From: Pseudomonas fluorescens
GTDB taxonomy: Bacteria; Pseudomonadota; Gammaproteobacteria; Pseudomonadales; Pseudomonadaceae
Direction: 5' to 3'
DNA length: 64,000 bases
Assembly: GCF_001648775.1 (NCBI RefSeq)
Contig: NZ_LVEJ01000018.1
Location: forward strand, 320,054 to 384,053
The notes beneath the pieces are model-generated. The model saw only the letters and a list, made by a program, of their open reading frames with translations. It was not told the origin of the DNA and did no database searches. This document shows positions 53,976-60,985 of the stretch, one piece after another. The translations under genes and the position numbers were made by a program. How positions within the stretch are numbered: position 1 is the first letter of the stretch; every line of letters begins with the position of its first letter.

Positions 53976-53993
53976 TTGGTTTTTGCATGTCCC

Positions 53994-54413
53994 TCAGGAT
54001 TGAGCAGGAATCAGCTCCATCGCAATCATCGGCTTGCTCCGCGCATACCGACTCAAGCGCTCCGCCATCGCCTGCGGCAGGGCCGGGTCGAAGGTGAACC
54101 CGCGCCGCTCATAAAACCCGCGCAAATCCGGATGACAAAACAGCCACACCGGCTCGCTCACGTCCTGCACTGCCGCCGCGATCAACTGTGCGGCAATCCC
54201 TTGCTCACGACACCCCGGATCAACAAACAAGCCGGTCAACCAATGCCCACCCGCGACGGGCCGCAAACACAACGCGGCGACAATTTCGCCGCGCCGCGCT
54301 ACCCACAATTGTGCCTCGCGAACGGCTTTCATCGAAGACTGGTGGCTGCGGTAAAACTTGTTCATCAACGGCCATAAAGACTCGTCGAGCAAGGTGTATT
54401 GGGTCTCGGGCAT
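53994..54413 (-). CDS. GNAT family N-acetyltransferase
   Basis: The 139-aa single-domain protein has the acetyl-CoA motif LTGLFVDPGCREQGIAAQLIAAA and the C-terminal beta-strand pair with FYERRGFTF. The substrate is unknown. It begins at the ATG at 54413 and is divergent from a small Lys-rich protein gene about 100 bp away. Confidence 0.88.
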   Translation of the reverse strand: MPETQYTLLDESLWPLMNKFYRSHQSSMKAVREAQLWVARRGEIVAALCLRPVAGGHWLTGLFVDPGCREQGIAAQLIAAAVQDVSEPVWLFCHPDLRGFYERRGFTFDPALPQAMAERLSRYARSKPMIAMELIPAQS

Positions 54414-54515
54414 GGGATCGGACTGTCGGTGGGCAAAGCGGCGATTATAAAAGAACGTGCGCGGCGCGATAGGTGTATACCTGAGCCTACATCCCCTGTG
54501 AGTGGAGTACGCATC

Positions 54516-54626
54516 ATGTCCAAAGGTATGGATTCAAAGAAAGCCGCGAAGAAGAAACCGGCCAAGACCGCGATTGAAAAGCGTGCGGAGAAGAAGGCCA
54601 AGAAAGTCGACATCTTCGGTCACTGA
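54516..54626 (+). CDS. 36-aa lysine/alanine-rich small protein
   Basis: MSKGMDSKKAAKKKPAKTAI begins a 36-residue product that is about one third Lys, with no Cys or Trp, ending VDIFGH. GGAG lies 9 nt before the ATG. A GGAGCCC..GGGCTCC stem follows 12 nt after the stop (54639-54659). The frame is clean and isolated, and similar short basic proteins occur as unannotated genes in pseudomonads. It could bind nucleic acid, but this is inference from charge only. Confidence 0.6.
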   Translation: MSKGMDSKKAAKKKPAKTAIEKRAEKKAKKVDIFGH

Positions 54627-54738
54627 TCACGCCTTTTCGGAGCCCGGTTCTCGGGCTCCTGCCTGAACCTGAAAATAATCTGCAAGATTGCACCGCGTCG
54701 TTGCACAGAAGGGCAAGACTCCCGTTTCGAGCAACGCC

Positions 54739-55680
54739 ATGCCCCATTACTTCGACGCCGCCCACCGTCAGCAAATCGAAACCCTGCGCCAACGCTTTAC
54801 CGCCCGCACCGAATGGCCCACCTGGCTGTTGCTGATCGGCGTTTACGGCAGTTGGTTCACCATTGTGCTCAATAGCCATTGGCTCGGTCGTGGCGTGAGC
54901 ACGGTGCTGCTGATCCCGTTGCTGGTGCTTTGGTTGTCAGTGCAACACGAACTGCTTCACGGGCATCCGACGCGCTGGAACCTGGTCAACAAAATCCTCG
55001 GCTATGCACCATTCGCAGTCTGGTATCCGTACACGCTCTATCGCGACAGTCACTTGCTGCACCATCGCGATGAGGATTTGACCGTGCCCGGTGTCGACCC
55101 GGAAAGTCGCTACCTGACGGCAGCACGCTGGCAGGGCAGTTCGCTGTTCGAACGCAGTCTGCATTGGCTGAACAAAACCGTCCTCGGCCGTTTCGCGATG
55201 GGTGCGCCACTGGCGCTGTTGGCGCTCGCCAGCGAGGAGCTGCAACGCTTGAAAAACGGCGAGCGCCAGGCTTGGCTGATGTGGCTGACCCACGGCGCGT
55301 TCACCCTGCTGATGCTGGGGTTCATCGCCCGCTACAGCGCGCTGCCGGTGTGGCATTACCTGTTGTTGATCAGCGTGCCGGCGCTGTCGATCGCGATGAT
55401 TCGCTCCTACTACGAACATCGCCCGCATGCGCAACCGGAACAACGCACGGTGCTCAATGAGGCCGGTTGGCCGTGGCGCTGGTTGTTCCTCAATCTGAAT
55501 TTTCATCTGGTGCATCACGACTTGCCGAAGCTTTCGTGGTACGACTTGCCCAAGGTTTACCGGATGCATCGCGAGCAATGGATTGCGCGCAGTGGCGGGT
55601 TTCTGGTGCGAGGGTATGGCGAGTTCTGGCGCCGTCATGGCATCAAGCCAATCGACAGCCCGCAGCATCCGTTCCACTGA
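54739..55680 (+). CDS. Membrane fatty acid desaturase/hydroxylase family protein
   Basis: The 313-aa integral-membrane di-iron enzyme has three histidine boxes: QHELLHGH (H70, H74, H76), DSHLLHHRDE (H105, H108, H109) and NFHLVHHDLP near 268. Hydrophobic segments surround them. This is the FA_desaturase family; a lipid, alkane or carotenoid-like substrate cannot be distinguished. I chose the ATG at 54739 since the longer TTG-initiated frame lacks a ribosome site. It appears to be monocistronic, bounded by a REP pair. Confidence 0.85.
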   Translation: MPHYFDAAHRQQIETLRQRFTARTEWPTWLLLIGVYGSWFTIVLNSHWLGRGVSTVLLIPLLVLWLSVQHELLHGHPTRWNLVNKILGYAPFAVWYPYTLYRDSHLLHHRDEDLTVPGVDPESRYLTAARWQGSSLFERSLHWLNKTVLGRFAMGAPLALLALASEELQRLKNGERQAWLMWLTHGAFTLLMLGFIARYSALPVWHYLLLISVPALSIAMIRSYYEHRPHAQPEQRTVLNEAGWPWRWLFLNLNFHLVHHDLPKLSWYDLPKVYRMHREQWIARSGGFLVRGYGEFWRRHGIKPIDSPQHPFH

Positions 55681-55700
55681 CCCAAGAACATCACAAAACC

Positions 55701-55790
55701 TGTGGGAGCGAGCCTGCTCGCGAAGGCGTCGTGTCAGTTGATAGATCTGTTGTCTGACCCAGCGCTTTCGCGAGCAGGCTCGCTCCCACA
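55701..55790. repeat. Paired REP palindrome
   Basis: Standard REP pair between the desaturase and PhnD-like genes; its right end is only about 30 bp before the latter's start. Confidence 0.9.
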
Positions 55791-55820
55791 TTGGATATTT
55801 GTAACTCGGAAAATATGTGT

Positions 55821-56612
55821 ATGGCTCAACACCACACCGAACTCCTGATGTACGTCGCCCCCGAGCCGATCCGCGCGGCGAATGAGCGCTGGATTGCGCG
55901 CATCCTCGAGCAGCTTGGGCACACGCGTCTGAGCGCTGATGGCCTGTCATTGCCCGAACTCTGGTTGTCACCGGATCTGTTGCTCACGCAAACCTGCGGC
56001 TATCCGCTGATGACCGCGTTGCGCGGGCAGGTGCGCCTCGTCGGCCGCCCACGCTACGAGCTCCCTGACGCCAGCGCCGGCAATCATTGCAGCCTGATTC
56101 TCAGCCGTGCCGATGACCCACGCCAAACCCTCGCGCAGTTGCGCGACAGTCGCGGGGTGATCAACAGTGAGGATTCCAACAGTGGCATGAACCTGTTCCG
56201 TCAGCGCCTGGCCCCGCTGCATCAGCACGGGCAATTCTTCGCTTCGGTCGGCATCAGCGGCGGTCATCGCGAGAGCCTGCGCTGGTTGCGCGAACACCGC
56301 GCCGATCTGGCGGCCATCGACAGCGTCACCTACGCCTACCTGGCGCAGCATGCGCCGCACGAGGTCAGCGCCTTGCGAGTGATTGCGCGCAGTGCCCTGA
56401 GCCCGACCTTGCCGTTCATTACTGTCGCCAGCGCCACGGACGAGCAGATCGAAACGCTTCGGCACGTGATGAACCAGACCTTGCGCGAACTGCCCGACGT
56501 CGCGAAAACACTGGGCTTGCCGGAAATACTGCCGGCGAGCACCCGCGATTACCAGATTCTCCTCGACTATCAACAAGAGGCCGAGGCGGCGGGCTATAGC
56601 CATGTTCGCTAA
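55821..56612 (+). CDS. PhnD-like (phosphonate-binding-type) solute-binding domain protein without a signal peptide
   Basis: The 263-aa protein has the type-2 periplasmic-binding fold typical of PhnD relatives: DLLLTQTCGYPLMTAL, SLILSRADDPRQTLAQLR, GVINSEDSNSGMNLF and VGISGGHRESLRWL. No N-terminal hydrophobic signal is visible from any plausible start, so it seems cytoplasmic, which is unusual for the family. I chose the ATG at 55821 (MAQHHTEL); an ATG two codons earlier is possible. No permease or ATPase gene is nearby. It may work as a ligand sensor or enzyme-like protein; this is inference. Confidence 0.72.
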   Translation: MAQHHTELLMYVAPEPIRAANERWIARILEQLGHTRLSADGLSLPELWLSPDLLLTQTCGYPLMTALRGQVRLVGRPRYELPDASAGNHCSLILSRADDPRQTLAQLRDSRGVINSEDSNSGMNLFRQRLAPLHQHGQFFASVGISGGHRESLRWLREHRADLAAIDSVTYAYLAQHAPHEVSALRVIARSALSPTLPFITVASATDEQIETLRHVMNQTLRELPDVAKTLGLPEILPASTRDYQILLDYQQEAEAAGYSHVR

Positions 56613-56632
56613 TGCATTAATGGAATATAAGA

Positions 56633-56658
56633 ATTCGTTTTAAGTATTTTTAACGAAT
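56633..56658. promoter_or_regulatory. A/T-rich inverted repeat upstream of the ECF sigma gene
   Basis: ATTCGTT-N12-AACGAAT is a perfect 7-bp inverted repeat in a strikingly A/T-rich 50 bp, with a TACGAT -10-like hexamer just downstream near 56671. It is a candidate operator for the sigma/binding-protein pair, or a weak terminator of the preceding gene. Confidence 0.4.
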
Positions 56659-56727
56659 AAGGCGCCTTGCTACGATCGCGCCACCGGACGACCGGACATT
56701 CAAGCGACCCCTAACCCAGGAGCCCCT

Positions 56728-57255
56728 ATGTCCGGCGCCGAGCTTTGCCATCGCCACACCGTGGACGGTCTGTTCCGCGCCCACTACCGCTGGCTCTGCG
56801 CTTTCCTGCGCGGTCATGTGCATGACCGCGCCAGCAGCGAAGACATTGCCGCAGAAACCTTCGCGCAATTACTCCAGGCCCCGGCACTGACGGCCATTCG
56901 TGAACCTCGCGCCTTGCTGACGACCATCGCCCGGCGTCTGCTTTATCAGCGCTGGCGACGGGCTGACCTGGAGCGTCGTCATCGCCAGTCAATCGATGTC
57001 GATTACGCCGCCTCCCCCGAGGACCTCGTCACGCTCTCGCAAACCCTCCACCGCCTCGATCACAGCCTGCAACGCTTGCCCGGCAAGGTCCGCACGACTT
57101 TTCTGCTGGCGCGCATCGATGGCCTGACCTACCCGCAAATCGCTGCCGAACTGGGCATCTCCCAGCGTTCGGTCAGCGTGTACATGACGCGTTCCCAAGC
57201 ACTGTGCGATCGCCACAGCGCCAACCAATTCCTGCAAGACAAGAGGTCCGCATGA
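56728..57255 (+). CDS. ECF (FecI-like) sigma factor without an adjacent anti-sigma gene
   Basis: The 175-aa sigma factor has region 2 at about 12-85 (LFRAHYRWLCAFLRGHVHD; DIAAETFAQLLQ; LLTTIARRLLYQRWRR) and region 4 at about 115-160 (LQRLPGKVRTTFLLARIDGLTYPQIAAELGISQRSVSVYM). It is of the FecI type, but no FecR or TonB receptor gene follows. Its stop overlaps the start of a glycine-betaine-type binding-protein gene (ATGA), so the two are translationally coupled. The signal and target promoters are unknown. Confidence 0.85.
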   Translation: MSGAELCHRHTVDGLFRAHYRWLCAFLRGHVHDRASSEDIAAETFAQLLQAPALTAIREPRALLTTIARRLLYQRWRRADLERRHRQSIDVDYAASPEDLVTLSQTLHRLDHSLQRLPGKVRTTFLLARIDGLTYPQIAAELGISQRSVSVYMTRSQALCDRHSANQFLQDKRSA

Positions 57256-58265
57256 GATCGATCAAAACCCTGCTCGGCAGCTCGCTATTGGCGTTGAGCC
57301 TGAGTGTCGGCGCTGTATCCGCAACGGAAAAAACCGCGCCGATTCACTTCGGCGACATCACTTGGGAAAGCGGCAGTTTCATCACCGAAGTGCTGCGCCT
57401 GATCGTTGAAAAAGGCTACGGCTACCCGACCGATACACTGCCGGGCAGCACCGTCAGCCTCGAAGCGGCGCTGGCGAAAAACGATATTCAGGTGATCGGC
57501 GAAGAGTGGGCCGGGCGCAGTCCGGCGTGGGTCAAGGCTGCCGGCGAGGGCAAGGTGTTCGGCCTCGGCGACACGGTCAAAGGCGCGACCGAAGGCTGGT
57601 GGGTGCCGGAATATGTGATCAAGGGCGACCCCGAGCGCGGGATCAAGCCGCTGGCGCCGGAGTTGAAATCAGTGGCGGACCTGCCGCGCTACAAGGATGT
57701 GTTCCGCGACCCGGAAGATCCGTCGCGCGGACGTTTCCTCAACAGCCCGACCGGCTGGACCTCGGAAATCGTCAACAGCCAGAAGCTCAAGGCTTATGCG
57801 CTGAACGACAGCTTCGTCAACTTCCGCACCGGTTCCGGCGCGGCGCTGGATGCCGAGGTGGCGTCGTCGATCAAGCGCGGTAAACCGGTGTTGTTCTACT
57901 ACTGGTCACCGACGCCGCTGCTGGGTCGATTCAAACTGGTCAAACTCGATGAACCACCGTTCGATGCCGAGGCCTGGAAGACCCTGGCCGATGCCAACAA
58001 CCCGAACCCCAAGGGCACGCGGTCGATGCCGGCAAGCCTTGCGATTGGTGTGTCGGCGCCGTTCAAGGCGCAGTACCCGGAACTGGTAACGTTTTTTGAA
58101 AAGGTCGATCTGCCGATTGATCTGTTGAACCAGACACTGGCGGGAATGAGCGAAAAACGCTTGCAGCCGAGAGTGGTGGCGCAGGCGTTCTTGCGTGATC
58201 AGCCGCAGGTCTGGAAAGCTTGGGTGCCTGCGGATGTGGCGACCAAGGTGACAGGAAGTCTGTAA
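57252..58265 (+). CDS. Glycine betaine/choline-type ABC substrate-binding protein (OpuAC/ProX family), orphan
   Basis: The 337-aa periplasmic protein has a signal peptide of about 24 residues (LLGSSLLALSLSVGAVSA). An OpuAC-type domain follows, rich in aromatic residues (GDITWESGSFITEVLRLIVE; IGEEWAGRSPAWVKAAGEG; EGWWVPEYVI; FYYWSPTPLLGRF). The ATG at 57252 overlaps the sigma stop by 4 bp. No permease or ATPase gene is adjacent, so it either serves a distant transporter, as the orphan CbcX/CaiX/BetX proteins do in Pseudomonas, or acts in signalling with the coupled sigma factor. The ligand is probably a quaternary amine. Confidence 0.85.
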   Translation: MRSIKTLLGSSLLALSLSVGAVSATEKTAPIHFGDITWESGSFITEVLRLIVEKGYGYPTDTLPGSTVSLEAALAKNDIQVIGEEWAGRSPAWVKAAGEGKVFGLGDTVKGATEGWWVPEYVIKGDPERGIKPLAPELKSVADLPRYKDVFRDPEDPSRGRFLNSPTGWTSEIVNSQKLKAYALNDSFVNFRTGSGAALDAEVASSIKRGKPVLFYYWSPTPLLGRFKLVKLDEPPFDAEAWKTLADANNPNPKGTRSMPASLAIGVSAPFKAQYPELVTFFEKVDLPIDLLNQTLAGMSEKRLQPRVVAQAFLRDQPQVWKAWVPADVATKVTGSL

Positions 58266-58303
58266 GTCATTTCTGTTGTTTTTGTAGTGCTGCAACTTTT
58301 GCC

Positions 58304-58368
58304 TTCGCGAGCAGGCTCGCTCCCACAAGGGAATGCGTTCCATATGTGGGAGCGAACCTGCTCGCGAA
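58304..58368. repeat. REP pair in reversed (tail-to-tail) arrangement
   Basis: TTCGCGAGCAGGCTCGCTCC followed after 17 bp by the complementary copy, as in the pair at 49161. One copy has a single change (GCGAACCTG). Confidence 0.88.
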
Positions 58369-58416
58369 AGCGTCCGCCCCGGCAACATTTCTCCCCGCGC
58401 TGAACCGATTCTTGTG

Positions 58417-58443
58417 CAAAAAGTGCCAGATACTGGCCGACTA
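58417..58443 (+). promoter_or_regulatory. Possible FliA (sigma-28) promoter of the BdlA-like gene
   Basis: CAAAAAGT-N11-GCCGACTA resembles TAAAGTTT-N11-GCCGATAA, with a better -10 than -35. It would give a leader of nearly 390 nt to the PAS-MCP gene. The target, a chemotaxis-type protein, makes FliA plausible. Confidence 0.35.
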
Positions 58444-58605
58444 GTGGCCTTGCGCAAGGCTTCCCGCTGGCTATGCTTCCTGTAACTAACTATGTCGACC
58501 GTCATGCCAAACCATGCCGGATGCACAGCGTTGGTCCGTGAATTCATGCTGCCAGAGTGCGCAAGCCAAGGCACCGACACTGAACCAACAAGGAGCGTCG
58601 CCTAC

Positions 58606-58701
58606 ATGGAAGTTCTTCAACGCGTTAGGGCTGGCCCGCGTGCGGGCTATCAAGAGAAGGATGTCTTGATTAGAGCGTCGCTGCATGGACGTTCCGATTG
58701 A
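58606..58701 (+). CDS. Possible 31-aa leader peptide
   Basis: MEVLQRVRAGPRAGYQEKDV begins a 31-residue frame with AAGGAG 11 nt upstream. It lies in the long untranslated region (58369..58831) ahead of the PAS-MCP gene. There is no recognisable family. It may be a translated leader or chance. Confidence 0.3.
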   Translation: MEVLQRVRAGPRAGYQEKDVLIRASLHGRSD

Positions 58702-58723
58702 TCATCATTTATCACCTGACAAC

Positions 58724-58740
58724 TTCCTCCTGTGGAGGAA
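58724..58740 (+). other. Hairpin presenting GGAGGAA in the leader of the BdlA-like gene
   Basis: TTCCTCC-TGT-GGAGGAA is a perfect 7-bp stem with a 3-nt loop. It hides a Shine-Dalgarno-like sequence and contains the GGA element that RsmA/CsrA proteins bind. It lies 92 nt before the gene start. Confidence 0.4.
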
Positions 58741-58831
58741 TGCGTGTGCCTGTTCTGTGGAACGTAGTGGTGGATCTTGAAAGAACTGAACTTTCATCAA
58801 ATCAAAAGTCCGCGCGGAAGGTGATACAACC

Positions 58832-60151
58832 ATGTTCAACCTACATCACAAGGCTGACCTGCAGGAAATCGAGCGCTTCAGCTGCGCCCTGACCGAGGCC
58901 AACGCCAAGTTGGCAGCGATCAGCCGTTCCATGGCAATGATCGAGTTCAGCCCGGATGGCATCGTGCTCGATGCCAATGAAAACTTCTGCAAGACCATGG
59001 GCTACAGCGCCGATGAAGTGCGCGGCAAACATCACCGAGTGTTTTGTGAAGAGGCTTTCTATCGCAGCGAGGAGTACGCCAAATTGTGGCGTGATCTGGC
59101 TCGCGGTGAACCGATCAGCGGCACCTTTCTGCGCTTGAACAAGGCCGGTAAAGAAGTCTGGCTCGAAGCCAGTTATATGCCGGTGTATGGCCCGGACAAA
59201 CAAGTCAGAAGCGTGATCAAAGTGGCGGCGGACATCACCGCGCGGGTCAATAAAGAACACGAAGAAGAAAGCATGCTGGCGGCGATCAGTCGCTCGATGG
59301 CGGTGATCGAGTTCACCCCGGAAGGCAATGTCATCGCCGCCAACGACAACTTTCTGAAGACCATGCAGTACTCGCTCAATGAAATCGTCGGTCATCACCA
59401 CAGCCTGTTCTGCCATCGTGCCGAAGCCGAATCTGCGCAGTACAAGGCCTTCTGGGCTTCGCTCAACCGCGGCGAATATCACTCGCATCGTTTCGAGCGC
59501 AAGAACAAGTCCGGGCAGATGGTTTACCTCGAAGCCTCCTACAACCCGCTGTTCGATGCCAAGGGCCGACTGTACAAAGTGGTCAAGTTCGCCAGCGACA
59601 TCACCCATCAGATGACCACTTTGCAGAACGCTGCGGAATCGGCCCACAGCACTTCGGTACAAAACGACGCCTGCGCGCAAAAAGGCTCACAGGTCGTGCA
59701 GCAAACGGTGCAGATCATTCAGGACATTTCCCGCGACCTCAACGAAGCGGCGTCCAGCATCGATGCGGTCAGCAAACAATCGGACATCATCGGCACCATC
59801 GTCCAGACCATCCGCGGCATTGCCGATCAGACCAACTTGCTGGCGCTCAATGCTGCGATTGAAGCGGCGCGGGCCGGGGAACACGGGCGCGGCTTTGCGG
59901 TGGTCGCCGATGAAGTGCGCAGCCTCGCGGCGCGCACCAGTCAGGCCACGCTGGAAATTGTCGAAGTGGTGCGCAAGAACCATGACCTGTCGCTAAGTGC
60001 GGTGTCGAGTATGCAGTCGAGCCTGAGTCGGACCGGGCTCGGGGTGGAACTGGCGAATGAAGCGGGGGAGGTGATTCTGGAGATTCAGCAGGGTTCGCGG
60101 CATGTGGTGGATGCGATCAGCCAGTTCAATGAAACCCTGCAACTGAACTGA
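58832..60151 (+). CDS. Soluble PAS-PAS-MCP signalling protein resembling the biofilm dispersion protein BdlA
   Basis: The 439-aa protein has no membrane segment. It has two closely related PAS domains with C-terminal caps (about 25-140 and 147-262; each starts AAISRSMA(M/V)IEF). A receptor signalling domain follows, with IRGIADQTNLLALNAAIEAA and GRGFAVVADEVRSLAART. This order matches P. aeruginosa BdlA (417 aa), which mediates dispersion and is activated by cleavage in the first PAS region. It also resembles Aer-2-like soluble receptors. The start has GGAAGGTG upstream. It may be controlled by FliA and by a structured leader. Confidence 0.85.
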   Translation: MFNLHHKADLQEIERFSCALTEANAKLAAISRSMAMIEFSPDGIVLDANENFCKTMGYSADEVRGKHHRVFCEEAFYRSEEYAKLWRDLARGEPISGTFLRLNKAGKEVWLEASYMPVYGPDKQVRSVIKVAADITARVNKEHEEESMLAAISRSMAVIEFTPEGNVIAANDNFLKTMQYSLNEIVGHHHSLFCHRAEAESAQYKAFWASLNRGEYHSHRFERKNKSGQMVYLEASYNPLFDAKGRLYKVVKFASDITHQMTTLQNAAESAHSTSVQNDACAQKGSQVVQQTVQIIQDISRDLNEAASSIDAVSKQSDIIGTIVQTIRGIADQTNLLALNAAIEAARAGEHGRGFAVVADEVRSLAARTSQATLEIVEVVRKNHDLSLSAVSSMQSSLSRTGLGVELANEAGEVILEIQQGSRHVVDAISQFNETLQLN

Positions 60152-60174
60152 TTTCTTCAGCTGGATACAATCAA

Positions 60175-60263
60175 TGTGGGAGCGAGCTTGCTCGCGAAAG
60201 CAGTGTGTCAGTCGATGGAAGTTTCACTGAAACACCGCCTTCGCGAGCAAGCTCGCTCCCACA
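60175..60263. repeat. Paired REP palindrome
   Basis: Standard REP pair between convergent genes (PAS-MCP and the 181-aa hypothetical). Confidence 0.9.
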
Positions 60264-60286
60264 TTTCATTTCAGGCGACCTGGAGA

Positions 60287-60832
60287 TCAGAGCGCAGCGA
60301 GAAACTTGTCCGCTTGCTTGTCGCTGTCCTTCACGTCGTTGTCTTTCTCCGTCTGGGCCAATTTCATCTTGTCCTGCAAACGCTCGGCAATCTCTTTGCC
60401 GATGGCCTGTTGTTTCTCCGGCGGCATGGCTTTGATGTCATCTTCGGTCAGCCCCATCGACTGCAGAATACTGTCGCGCAGACGCTGTTCCGGCGTCTTG
60501 CTCATGTAGTCCTTGAATTCGTCAGTGGCGGATGTTGCCGAAGCGCTGGTGGCGTCGGTCGATTGCAGGCCAACGCGGGTCTTGGCGAAGGCTTCGTCGA
60601 CGTTGTCGCTGATGCGCGAGGCTTCGCTGACTTGCTGGGTGGCGATCTGCGTGGCCGAATCCTGCACCTTGGCAGTGGCTTCAGCGGTTTGCGCCTGGGT
60701 CTGGTTTTGCAGGGTTTGCAGCATGGCGCCGTGCAGGCCACCTTGCAGGCCGGCGGCGGCGATGGACGTCGCATCGTCGTTCAGCGCTTTGGGCAGATGA
60801 ATGATTTGCTGTTGTTTGGCACTGATCAACAT
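60287..60832 (-). CDS. Hypothetical helical protein, no Cys or Trp
   Basis: The 181-aa protein (MLISAKQQQIIHLPKALNDD) starts at the ATG at 60832 with ACAGG upstream. It is rich in Gln, Ala, Thr and Ser in the first half (GLQGGLHGAMLQTLQNQTQAQ) and in Lys/Asp/Glu in the second (KDNDVKDSDKQADKFL). It probably forms long helices, and the middle (EQRLRDSILQSMGLTEDDIKAM) resembles a compact helical domain. There is no signal peptide, cysteine or tryptophan. I do not recognise the family. The low-complexity, Cys-free N-terminus is seen in some secreted proteins, but nothing nearby supports secretion. Confidence 0.7.
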   Translation of the reverse strand: MLISAKQQQIIHLPKALNDDATSIAAAGLQGGLHGAMLQTLQNQTQAQTAEATAKVQDSATQIATQQVSEASRISDNVDEAFAKTRVGLQSTDATSASATSATDEFKDYMSKTPEQRLRDSILQSMGLTEDDIKAMPPEKQQAIGKEIAERLQDKMKLAQTEKDNDVKDSDKQADKFLAAL

Positions 60833-60985
60833 GATGTGTGGACCTGTTGGTAATTGCTGACTGGGGTAGCAGAGCAATTACCGTGCCTTCTGAATAAATC
60901 CTTTTATTTCAATATGTTGATCATTTTCATAGTGTTCGCTGCGGTCACCCCTTGCCGATAAGCGGCAGAGGATGACCGTTGCCTC

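Noticed and set aside
58740..58892. A second small frame (MRVPVLWNVVVDLERTEL) in the leader of the BdlA-like gene
   Set aside because: Its ATG overlaps the end of the GGAGGA sequence so spacing is wrong, and it runs out of frame into the PAS-MCP gene.
18..60263. Regularly recurring palindromes as a possible CRISPR array
   Set aside because: The copies are scattered over 60 kb in paired inverted form with no spacer series and no cas genes. They are REP elements.
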